Source of the DNA: an uncultured Collinsella sp.
GTDB taxonomy: Bacteria > Actinomycetota > Coriobacteriia > Coriobacteriales > Coriobacteriaceae
Assembly: GCA_900544865.1 (NCBI GenBank)
Contig: UQXA01000005.1
Span: 1-64,000, forward strand
DNA: 64,000 bases
Direction of reading: 5' to 3'
A model generated the notes under the pieces. That model was given only the letters and a program-made list of their open reading frames with translations, did not search any database and was not told where the DNA came from. Positions 36,303 to 43,254 of the stretch are shown piece after piece. How positions within the stretch are numbered: the first letter of the stretch is position 1; every line of letters starts with the position of its first letter. The translations under genes were made by a program, and so were the position numbers.

Positions 36303-36338
36303 AAGGGGACGGCGCAGACTAGATTTCGCTGTCCCCTT
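36303..36338 (+). terminator. hairpin between the oxidoreductase gene and hypA
   Basis: AAGGGGACGGCG and CGCTGTCCCCTT pair around a 12-base loop. The T-content after it is weak, so read-through into hypA is possible. Confidence 0.55.
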
Positions 36339-36383
36339 GCTTTGAGTTTGCATCGCATCAACCGTTGTTGAAAGGTTTCTACC

Positions 36384-36812
36384 TTGCATGAATTGGGAAT
36401 CGTCTATCACATCATTCGCGATGTTGAGAATGTGGCGCGCGCTCATGGCGTGCGTCGCGTTTCGAGCGTGACGTTGCTGCTGGGCGAGGTCTCGGGCGTC
36501 GTTCCCGACTTGCTGCTCGACGCTTGGCGCTGGGCAGCAGATAAAAAGCCCATCGCGCAGGGCGCGGAGCTTATTGTGGAGCCCGTCGAGGCCGTGACAC
36601 ATTGCGAGGCGTGTGGCTGCGACTACGCGACGGTTGAGCACGGCAAGACCTGCCCACATTGCGGCAGCGGCGAGACATACCTGCTGCAGGGCCAGGAGGT
36701 CATGATCAAACAGATCGAGACCCCCGACGAGGACCCGGCAGACGCTGTCCCCGACGGCCCTTCCGACGTCCCCGACGCCGTCGACGCCGCCAACCCCCTC
36801 CACATCGTCTAG
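36384..36812 (+). CDS. hypA: hydrogenase nickel incorporation protein HypA
   Basis: HypA delivers nickel to the hydrogenase large subunit. The start codon is TTG at 36384: only this start gives the conserved MHE N-terminus, in which His2 binds nickel, and AAAGG lies at a suitable distance. The zinc site is CEACGC...CPHCGS (residues about 74-95). A 30-residue acidic Asp/Pro tail extends beyond the usual 113-120 residue length. It lies 26 kb from hypCDEF, behind a redox gene; hypB is not in the window. Confidence 0.94.
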   Translation: MHELGIVYHIIRDVENVARAHGVRRVSSVTLLLGEVSGVVPDLLLDAWRWAADKKPIAQGAELIVEPVEAVTHCEACGCDYATVEHGKTCPHCGSGETYLLQGQEVMIKQIETPDEDPADAVPDGPSDVPDAVDAANPLHIV

Positions 36813-36823
36813 GATCCCCTATA

Positions 36824-36890
36824 AGTTGCGGTGAAATAGTTCCTAAATCCAGCCTTCTGGCTCTTAAACAAGAACTATTCCACCGCAACT
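36824..36890. repeat. AGTTGCGGTGAAATAG hairpin, copy 2
   Basis: AGTTGCGGTGAAATAGTTC (36824-36842) pairs with GAACTATTCCACCGCAACT (36872-36890) with one mismatch. It lies 12 bases after the hypA stop codon. Relative of 29753-29819. Confidence 0.75.
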
Positions 36891-36942
36891 ATTTTGAGTG
36901 GTTTCGTAAACCATAAGTCACGAAAAAAGTCAAGCCATGTCT

Positions 36943-37147
36943 GTTTAAACAAAATGGCGGCAGTACAAGCGCATTCGCGCTTGCCTAAAATCGATATTAA
37001 TGAACAGCCTGCTTGTATCTGTAAAAGGCATGGCTTGATGAGCGACGCCTTGTCGTGTAATGAGTCAAAAAGCAGTAACGTAATCAACTTGTAACAAACT
37101 TAGACGTTTAAACAAATAATCCAACCTTTTGCGGATTTAGCTATAAT
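36943..37147 (+). promoter_or_regulatory. control region of the mannose PTS operon
   Basis: The 327 bases between the repeat and manX are AT-rich and non-coding. They contain two GTTTAAAC palindromes followed by AAA (36943-36950 and 37106-37113), a CAAGCGCATTCGCGCTTG hairpin near 36968, and a TATAAT (37142-37147) about 70 bases before the start codon. No clear -35 is seen, nor a sigma-54 -24/-12 site. Confidence 0.4.
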
Positions 37148-37217
37148 TCCACAATCCAAACAGGTATACTCCTTTCATGTCGTGTAGGAAATACGTAGAC
37201 AAAAAGGAGGTTATGTG

Positions 37218-38207
37218 ATGGTAAGTATTGTTCTTGCTAGCCACGGGGACTTGGCAGCTGGAATCAAGCAGACGGGCTCGATGGTCTTTGGCGATCAGCC
37301 GTCTGTTGCCGTGGTCTCGCTCGAGCCGAGCATGGGCCCCGACGACTTCCGTGCCAAGGTCGAGGAAGCAATCGCTTCCTTCGAAGACCAGGAGCAGGTG
37401 CTCTTCCTCGTTGATCTGTGGGGCGGCACGCCGTTCAACCAGATCAGCGGGCTCATCGAGGGCCACGATTCCTGGGCTATCGTCACCGGTGTCAACCTGC
37501 CTATGCTCATCGAGGCATATTCGCAGCGCTTTGACGCAAAGAACACTGCACATGCGATCGCAAAACATCTCGTGACTGAGGCTAAGGCTGGCGTGCGCGT
37601 CAAGCCCGAGTCTCTGGAGCCCGAGGAGAAGAAGCCGGCTGCGGCCGCCGCTGCTCCTGCAGGCGCCATCCCTCCGGGAACGGTCATCGGCGATGGGCAC
37701 ATCAAGATCGCCCACGTCCGTATCGACACCCGTCTGCTTCATGGCCAGGTGGCCACCACGTGGACCAAGCAGATCAACCCCAACCGCATCATCGTGGTTT
37801 CCGACGGCGTTGCTCACGACGAGCTCCGCAAGACCATGATCGAGCAGGCTGCCCCTCCGGGAGTCCATGCCAACGTCGTGCCCATCAAGAAGATGGCCGA
37901 GGTCGTCAAGGACACGCGCTTTGGTGACACCAAGGCCATGCTGCTCTTTGAGAACCCGCAGGATCTGCTCAAGGCCATCGAGGCCGGCGTCGACATCAAG
38001 GAAGTCAACATCGGTTCCATGGCTCACTCCAAGGGCAAGGTCGTCGTCACCAACGCCGTCGCTATGGGCGATGACGACGTCAAGACTCTCGAGGCCCTCA
38101 AGGCCAAGGGCGTCAAGTTCGAGGTCCGCAAGGTTCCTTCGGATTCCTCCGAGGATCTCGACGCCATGTTGAAGAAAGCTAAGGCCGAACTGGCCGCTCA
38201 AGCATAG
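37218..38207 (+). CDS. manX: PTS mannose-family EIIAB
   Basis: A fused EIIA-EIIB of the mannose family that carries phosphate from HPr to the incoming sugar. The EIIA domain (1-125) has the phospho-His9 in LASHGDLA. An Ala/Pro linker (138-152) leads to the EIIB domain with phospho-His175 in RIDTRLLHGQV. AAGGAGG precedes adjacent GTG-ATG codons; ATG at 37218 is chosen. It is the first gene of manX-manY-manZ plus a DUF956 gene. Confidence 0.95.
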   Translation: MVSIVLASHGDLAAGIKQTGSMVFGDQPSVAVVSLEPSMGPDDFRAKVEEAIASFEDQEQVLFLVDLWGGTPFNQISGLIEGHDSWAIVTGVNLPMLIEAYSQRFDAKNTAHAIAKHLVTEAKAGVRVKPESLEPEEKKPAAAAAAPAGAIPPGTVIGDGHIKIAHVRIDTRLLHGQVATTWTKQINPNRIIVVSDGVAHDELRKTMIEQAAPPGVHANVVPIKKMAEVVKDTRFGDTKAMLLFENPQDLLKAIEAGVDIKEVNIGSMAHSKGKVVVTNAVAMGDDDVKTLEALKAKGVKFEVRKVPSDSSEDLDAMLKKAKAELAAQA

Positions 38208-38225
38208 TAAAGGAGGGTCCGATAC

Positions 38226-39044
38226 ATGTCTGCAATCACTATTCTGCTTGTTGCGATTGTCGCGTTGCTTGCCGGTATGGAAGGCATTCTGGATGAGTTC
38301 CAGTTCCATCAGCCGCTCGTGGCATGCACGCTTATCGGTCTCGTAACCGGTCACCTTCAGGAGGGCATCCTCCTGGGCGGTTCGCTCCAGATGATGGCCC
38401 TTGGCTGGGCTAACGTCGGCGCCGCTGTCGCGCCTGACGCCGCTCTGGCCTCGGTCGCTTCTTCGATCATCATGGTGCTCGCCCTCAACGGTGGCGCCAC
38501 CGATTCGGCCAAGGCCGTTACCACCGCTATCGCCGTCGCCGTCCCGCTGTCGGTCGCTGGTCTGTTCCTGACCATGATCTGCCGTACCATTGCTACCGCT
38601 ATCGCTCACGCCATGGACGGTTGCGCCGAGAAGGGCGACTTCTCCGGCATCGAGCGCTGGCAGTATGCTGCCATCCTCATGCAGGGCCTTCGTATCGCCA
38701 TCCCGGCAGTGCTTCTGTGCGTCATCCCAGCCGAGGCCGTTACCAACGCGCTTAACGCTATGCCCGACTGGCTGTCCGGCGGCATGGCTGTCGGCGGCGG
38801 CATGGTCGCTTCCGTCGGTTACGCCATGGTCATCAACATGATGGCCACCAAGGAGACCTGGCCGTTCTTCGTCCTCGGCTTCGTCCTTGCTGCCATCCCT
38901 CAGCTTACGCTGATCGCCCTTGGTCTCATTGGCATCTCCCTTGCCCTCATCTACCTTGGCCTTAAGGATCTGGCCAAGCAGGGTGGCGGCATGGGCAGTG
39001 GCTCCGGCGACCCGCTCGGCGACATTCTGAACGATTACGAGTAG
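38226..39044 (+). CDS. manY: PTS mannose-family EIIC
   Basis: A 272-residue integral membrane EIIC that forms the sugar pathway with EIID. It begins AITILLVAIVALLAGMEGILDEFQFHQPLVACTLIG-like, has the GGSLQMMALGWANVGAAVAPDAALA segment conserved in EIIC-Man, and several membrane spans. AAAGGAGGG precedes the ATG. It lies 18 bases after manX. Confidence 0.95.
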   Translation: MSAITILLVAIVALLAGMEGILDEFQFHQPLVACTLIGLVTGHLQEGILLGGSLQMMALGWANVGAAVAPDAALASVASSIIMVLALNGGATDSAKAVTTAIAVAVPLSVAGLFLTMICRTIATAIAHAMDGCAEKGDFSGIERWQYAAILMQGLRIAIPAVLLCVIPAEAVTNALNAMPDWLSGGMAVGGGMVASVGYAMVINMMATKETWPFFVLGFVLAAIPQLTLIALGLIGISLALIYLGLKDLAKQGGGMGSGSGDPLGDILNDYE

Positions 39045-39060
39045 GAGGGGAGTAATACAT

Positions 39061-39981
39061 ATGGCAGAGAACAAGATTCAGCTCACCAAGGCTGACCGCA
39101 AGAAGGTTTGCTTCCGTCATCAGTTCCTTCAGGGCTCGTGGAACTACGAGCGTATGCAGAACGGCGGCTGGTGCTTCGCAATGATCCCTGCGATCAAGAA
39201 GCTCTACACCAGCAAGGATGACCAGATTGCCGCTCTTAAGCGCCACCTGGAGTTCTATAACACCCACCCCTATGTTTCCGCCCCCGTCATTGGCGTTACC
39301 CTCGCCCTCGAGGAGGAGCGCGCCAACGGTGCTCCGATCGATGATGTCGCCATCCAGGGCGTCAAGGTCGGTATGATGGGCCCGCTCGCCGGCGTCGGTG
39401 ACCCCGTCTTCTGGTTCACCCTTCGCCCGATTCTGGGCGCTCTGGGCGCTTCCCTGGCTATGTCCGGCAGCATCGTCGGTCCGCTGCTGTTCTTCTTCGC
39501 GTGGAACATCATCCGTTACGCTTTCCTGTGGTACACGCAGGAGTTTGGCTACAAGGTCGGCTCCTCCATCGCCAAGGACCTCTCCGGTGGTCTGATGGGC
39601 AAGGTCACCGAGGGCGCTTCCATCCTGGGTATGTTCATCATCGGCGCCCTGGTCGAGCGCTGGGTGTCCATTTCCTTCACCCCGATCGTCTCCACGGTCA
39701 AGCAGTCTGCTGGCGCCTTTATCGACTGGGCTAGCCTGCCCTCCGGTTCCGAGGGTATCAAGGAAGCGCTGACGATGTACAACTCCGTCGGTGCTACCGC
39801 CCTTGATCAGATGAAGGTCACCACGCTTCAGGCCAACCTCGATCAGCTCATCCCCGGCCTTGCCGCCGTGTGCCTGACCCTGCTGGTCTGCAAGCTCCTC
39901 AAGAAGAAGGTCAGCCCGATCGTCATCATCCTGGCTCTCTTCGCCGTCGGCATCATCGGTCGCTTCTGCGGCTTCATGTAA
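39061..39981 (+). CDS. manZ: PTS mannose-family EIID
   Basis: A 306-residue EIID, unique to mannose-family PTS, which completes the permease. It has the N-terminal FLQGSWNYERMQNGGWCFAMIPAI segment, FYNTHPYVSAPVIGVTLALEEE, the GPLAGVGDPVFWFTLRPI loop and C-terminal hydrophobic spans ending RFCGFM. AGGAGGGG lies before the ATG. The substrate (mannose, fructose, sorbose or an amino sugar) cannot be fixed from sequence. Confidence 0.95.
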   Translation: MAENKIQLTKADRKKVCFRHQFLQGSWNYERMQNGGWCFAMIPAIKKLYTSKDDQIAALKRHLEFYNTHPYVSAPVIGVTLALEEERANGAPIDDVAIQGVKVGMMGPLAGVGDPVFWFTLRPILGALGASLAMSGSIVGPLLFFFAWNIIRYAFLWYTQEFGYKVGSSIAKDLSGGLMGKVTEGASILGMFIIGALVERWVSISFTPIVSTVKQSAGAFIDWASLPSGSEGIKEALTMYNSVGATALDQMKVTTLQANLDQLIPGLAAVCLTLLVCKLLKKKVSPIVIILALFAVGIIGRFCGFM

Positions 39982-40037
39982 GCACGCTTCGGCTTAAGAC
40001 CGAGAGTTGCTAGGTAAGGGCTTTTGAGCCATTGAAA

Positions 40038-40081
40038 CGGACCGCACCCGGTGGGTACACTGGATGCGGTCCGATTGTTTT
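40038..40081 (+). terminator. attenuator or terminator between manZ and the DUF956 gene
   Basis: CGGACCGCA and TGCGGTCCG pair around an 18-base loop, followed by ATTGTTTTTATT. It probably reduces transcription of the last gene rather than excluding it. Confidence 0.7.
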
Positions 40082-40101
40082 TATTGGAGGGCGAGGCGCG
40101 T

Positions 40102-40500
40102 ATGGCGCAATCTCAGAACAGCACGGTCGATCTGGCAACGCCGGCAACCTGCCTGATGGGGCTTACCAGCCACGGTAACGTGATGGTGGGCAATAAGGCG
40201 TTCGAGTATTACAACGAGCGCAATCCCGAGGATTATATTCAAATCCCGTGGGACGAGGTCGACTATATTGCCGCCGAGGTTTTACGCGGCACCAAGAAGA
40301 TCACGCGTTTTGCCATCTTCACCAAGGACAACGGTCACTTTACGTTTTCGACGCGCGACGACAAAGAGACGCTTCGTGCTGTCCGCAAGTACGTCGACGA
40401 GGATAAGCTTGTGCGTTCGCCCGACTTTATCGATGTGACGGCCAAGGGCGCCAAGAGCATCCCCTCCGTTATCAAAAACCTCTTCCACAAAGGTAACTAG
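40102..40500 (+). CDS. manO: DUF956 (ManO-type) protein of the mannose PTS
   Basis: A 132-residue DUF956 protein, a family found almost only at the end of mannose-type PTS operons, with a suspected regulatory role. It has the family pattern GLTSHGNVMVGNKAFEYYNERNPEDYIQIPWDEVDYI and KNGHFTFSTRDDK-like strands. The start at 40102 (MAQSQN) follows GGAGGGCGAGG; the longer frame to 40051 is unlikely. Confidence 0.85.
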   Translation: MAQSQNSTVDLATPATCLMGLTSHGNVMVGNKAFEYYNERNPEDYIQIPWDEVDYIAAEVLRGTKKITRFAIFTKDNGHFTFSTRDDKETLRAVRKYVDEDKLVRSPDFIDVTAKGAKSIPSVIKNLFHKGN

Positions 40501-40523
40501 TCATTAAAGAGCGCCCCCCAAAG

Positions 40524-40724
40524 TGGGACGCAGTTTCCCATGGGGCTCGATTGGGAAAGTGCATCCCAGTTCGAGCGCCGATTCCGGGATGTAGTTTCCG
40601 GAACGGGGTCGTTTGGGAAACCGTGTCCCGTTTCGAGCCGAAATTCTGGGACACAGTTTCCAGCGAGGTCCCATTGGGAAAGTTTGACCCAGAATTTGCC
40701 TGGATAGTGGGACACACTTTCCGG
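40524..40724. repeat. array of GGGACRCAGTTTCC-type palindromic units
   Basis: About seven units alternate in orientation (GGGACGCAGTTTCCC, GGGAAAGTGCATCCC, GGGATGTAGTTTCCG, GGGAAACCGTGTCCC, GGGACACAGTTTCC, and so on), able to pair as three or more hairpins. It is the best-developed member of the family also at 4061, 17008 and 51383. It fills the gap between the DUF956 gene and the tRNA. Confidence 0.8.
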
Positions 40725-40803
40725 AGGGCTGTTCCACCGCAACTTCGAAGAGTGGCTATACGCTGTATTACAACGTCGTAAATCTGCTACACTAATACAA
40801 CAT

Positions 40804-40879
40804 GCCTCCGTAGCTCAGGGGATAGAGCACCGCTCTCCTAAAGCGGGTGTCGACGGTTCGAATCCGCCCGGGGGCACCA
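40804..40879 (+). tRNA. tRNA-Arg (CCT)
   Basis: A 76-base cloverleaf: acceptor GCCTCCG / CGGGGGC with encoded ACCA, D arm GCTC...GAGC, anticodon stem CCGCT / AGCGG with loop CTCCTAA (anticodon CCT, reading AGG), and T loop TTCGAAT. The T stem GACGG / CCGCC has one A-C mismatch. A TACACT -10-like box lies about 12 bases upstream. Partial copies of its 3' half follow within 130 bases. Confidence 0.93.
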
Positions 40880-40888
40880 GAAGATTAT

Positions 40889-40916
40889 GACGGCGTCGCG
40901 AGAGCGGCGCCGTTTC
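40889..40916 (+). terminator. terminator of the tRNA-Arg gene
   Basis: GACGGCGTCGC and GCGGCGCCGT pair imperfectly around GAGA and are followed by TTTCT, about ten bases after the CCA end. Confidence 0.6.
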
Positions 40917-40935
40917 TGGTTTGTGGGGACCGCCG

Positions 40936-41011
40936 GCGGATTCGGACCGTCGACACCCGCGTCACCAATTTCCCCGCGGGGGAGTTTTCGAATCCGCCCG
41001 GGGGCACCAGA
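40936..41011. repeat. partial tRNA-Arg copies: one inverted, one direct
   Basis: 40936-40960 matches the reverse complement of tRNA positions 40843-40867 with one difference (24 of 25). 40987-41011 repeats tRNA bases 40857-40881 (T loop to CCA plus GA) exactly, 130 bases downstream. The direct copy is again followed by a terminator-like hairpin. This resembles the footprint of integration or duplication at a tRNA 3' end. Confidence 0.75.
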
Positions 41012-41022
41012 GGAATATCGAG

Positions 41023-41050
41023 CCCGGTACCGCTACGGTGCCGGGTTCTT
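41023..41050 (+). terminator. second terminator-like hairpin after the tRNA fragment
   Basis: CCCGGTACCG and CGGTGCCGGG pair around a short loop and are followed by TTCTT, as after the true tRNA. Confidence 0.6.
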
Positions 41051-41064
41051 CTGGTTCAATGCCA

Positions 41065-41108
41065 TGTCAAAAACGAAGCGCCCGCTTGCTGGGGGAGCAA
41101 GCGGGCGC
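41065..41108 (-). terminator. terminator of the envelope kinase operon
   Basis: GCGCCCGCTTGCT and AGCAAGCGGGCGC (41078-41108) pair around five C on the minus strand and are followed by TTCGTTTTTGA. It ends the 10-kb minus-strand operon. Confidence 0.88.
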
Positions 41109-41160
41109 CTGTGAGCGAATATGTTTGCGGCGAGAGCCGTGATGAGCGGTGGGGTGGCGA

Positions 41161-43122
41161 CTAGTTGGTCGTACCGGAATCGTCACCCGTGCTCGTGCCC
41201 GAACCCGAACCCGAGCCAGAAAGTGCGACCGTCAGCGTAATCGTGCTGTCGGTGGACTGCTTGCCGGTGGGGGAGACGCCCGTAATGGTGGCATCCTCGT
41301 TACCGCTCACGGGATTGCCGTTCTGGTCACAGAAGCCAATGTTATAGAAACCGGCGTTGTTGAGCGCGGTAACGGCAGCGGAAATGCTCTTGCCGTACAG
41401 GTTGCCCGGGACGGTGGCCTTGCCGGACTTCTTGGCAATGACGACGGTAATCGTGGCGCCGGGCTTCTGCTTGCCGCTGGGGTTCCAGCTGATCACGGTG
41501 CCCTCGGTAACCGAGTCGTTCTCCTGGTAGCTCACGTCGACGCCAAAGCCTGCCATATCGAGGGCGTTGCGTGCTTGGGCCTCGGTCATGTCGGTCAGGT
41601 CAGGGACGGACGTGGTATCCGGGCCGCTCGAGACCTTGTACGAGATGGTCGTGCCCTTCGCGACTTCCTTACCGGCTTCGGTGCCCTGCTCAAAGACCTG
41701 GCCCTCATCGGCCTCGTTGGCCTCCTCGGAGGCGTTGCCCTTCAGGCCGACGCTTGCCAGCGCGGCTTCTGCCTGGTCCTTGGTCAGGCCGACAAGCCGG
41801 GGAACCTCAACCTTCTCGGAGGGCTTGGGGCCCTTGGAGATTACCAGGTTCACCTTGGTGCCCTTGGCCTTCTTGGTGTTGCCGTTGGGCGTCTGCTCGG
41901 CGACTTTGCCCTCGTCGACATCGTCGTTGTAGCTTTGGTCGATGGTGCCGACCTCGAGGCCGGCTTCCTTGATCAGCTCGACGGCAGTCTGCTGGTCCTT
42001 GCCCAGCACATCGGGCACGGTGACCTGCTCGCCGCCAAAGAGTCCTGTGGCAAAGGCCACCACGATGCCGATGACGGCAACGGCTGCCACCACGGCGGCG
42101 ATGATCTTGTTCTTGTTGGATTTGGGCTTTTCGACCTCGTAGGAGCCGGTGGAGCCCGAAACCGAGCTACGGGCGGTATTCTGGCCGCTCACGCCCGAGA
42201 CGGGACGCACCATGGCGCGCGTCTGATCGGAAAGCTCGCGAGTCTTGGTGGCGCCCAGCTCACCGGGGGCACCGATGATGCGCGTGGGCTCCGAGACGTT
42301 GACGGCACGGCCCGACAGGTAGCTATTGAGCACCTGACGAAGCTCGTCGGCGGTCTGGAAGCGGTTTGCCGGGTCCTTCTCCATGCACTTGAGGATGATG
42401 CGCTCAAGGTCGGCGTCGACACCGGAGTTGATCTGGCTCGGCGGAATAGGCAACTCGTTGACCTGCTTGAGTGCGACCGAGATGGCGTCGTCACCGTCAA
42501 AGGGAACGCGGCCGGTGGCGCATTCATACATCACGACGCCCAGCGAGTAGATATCCGAGGTGGGGCCGAGGTCCTGACCACGGGTCTGCTCGGGGCTGAC
42601 GTAGTGGGCAGTTCCGAGCACGTTGTTGTCTTGCGTGAGGTGGCTGTTCTTGGCGCGCGCGATGCCAAAGTCCATCACCTTGATGTTGCCGTCGGGCAGC
42701 ACCATGATGTTCTGCGGCTTAATGTCGCGGTGGATGATCTCGTGCTTGTGGGCGACCGAAAGCGCAGAGCTGATCTGCGAGCCGATCTGGGCGACCTTCT
42801 TGGGGTCGAGGGCGCCGTGGCTCTTGATGCCGCTCTTAAGGTCGGTGCCGCGCAGGTACTCCATGACGATGTAATAGGTGTCGCCGTCCTTGCCCCAATC
42901 GTAGACGCCCACGATATAGGGGGAGGAGAGACCGGCTGCTGCCTGGGCCTCCTGCTTAAAGCGTGCGGCGAAGGTTGCGTCGCCAGCATACTGCGGCAGC
43001 ATGATCTTGACGGCTACCGTGCGGTCGAGGACCTGGTCCTGTGCACGGTAGACGGTCGCCATGCCGCCTGTTCCCACCTTATCCTTGAGGAGGTATCTTC
43101 CCCCGAGGACCCTCTGTTCCAT
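41161..43122 (-). CDS. pknB: PASTA-domain Ser/Thr protein kinase (PknB/PrkC type)
   Basis: A 653-residue membrane kinase that senses cell-wall fragments. Its cytoplasmic kinase domain (1-275) has GTGGMATV, Lys39, catalytic HRDIKPQN (131-138, Asp133), and DFG with Asp151. A linker and one transmembrane segment (about 340-362) lead to four extracellular PASTA repeats (starting VTVPDVLG, VEVPRLVG, TSVPDLTD, ATVPGNLYG) and a Ser/Gly tail. The start at 43122 has AGGAG upstream; longer frames lack a ribosome site. It is last in the operon, after the SEDS-PBP fusion, as pknB follows pbpA in mycobacteria. Confidence 0.94.
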   Translation of the reverse strand: MEQRVLGGRYLLKDKVGTGGMATVYRAQDQVLDRTVAVKIMLPQYAGDATFAARFKQEAQAAAGLSSPYIVGVYDWGKDGDTYYIVMEYLRGTDLKSGIKSHGALDPKKVAQIGSQISSALSVAHKHEIIHRDIKPQNIMVLPDGNIKVMDFGIARAKNSHLTQDNNVLGTAHYVSPEQTRGQDLGPTSDIYSLGVVMYECATGRVPFDGDDAISVALKQVNELPIPPSQINSGVDADLERIILKCMEKDPANRFQTADELRQVLNSYLSGRAVNVSEPTRIIGAPGELGATKTRELSDQTRAMVRPVSGVSGQNTARSSVSGSTGSYEVEKPKSNKNKIIAAVVAAVAVIGIVVAFATGLFGGEQVTVPDVLGKDQQTAVELIKEAGLEVGTIDQSYNDDVDEGKVAEQTPNGNTKKAKGTKVNLVISKGPKPSEKVEVPRLVGLTKDQAEAALASVGLKGNASEEANEADEGQVFEQGTEAGKEVAKGTTISYKVSSGPDTTSVPDLTDMTEAQARNALDMAGFGVDVSYQENDSVTEGTVISWNPSGKQKPGATITVVIAKKSGKATVPGNLYGKSISAAVTALNNAGFYNIGFCDQNGNPVSGNEDATITGVSPTGKQSTDSTITLTVALSGSGSGSGTSTGDDSGTTN

Positions 43123-43254
43123 TCCTGCTCCTAACATAACTATTCGCTCAACGATGTGTGTAGTACCTACGATGTGGCCGCTGGGGCCGTGTGGCGCGTT
43201 GCCGCTAACTCTTCGGCCGCGGCGCGCCTCGGGTGTCCGATTCAATCATGGGCA

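Noticed and set aside
36894..37094. 66-codon frame in the gap before the mannose PTS operon
   Set aside because: No ribosome site, no typical codon use, and the region is AT-rich with operator-like palindromes.
40524..40724. Possible CRISPR array
   Set aside because: Units alternate in orientation and are not separated by unique spacers of constant length; no cas genes are present.
41149..43134. 661-codon plus-strand frame opposite the PASTA kinase
   Set aside because: No recognisable motif, strong antisense composition; the kinase on the minus strand has all catalytic motifs.
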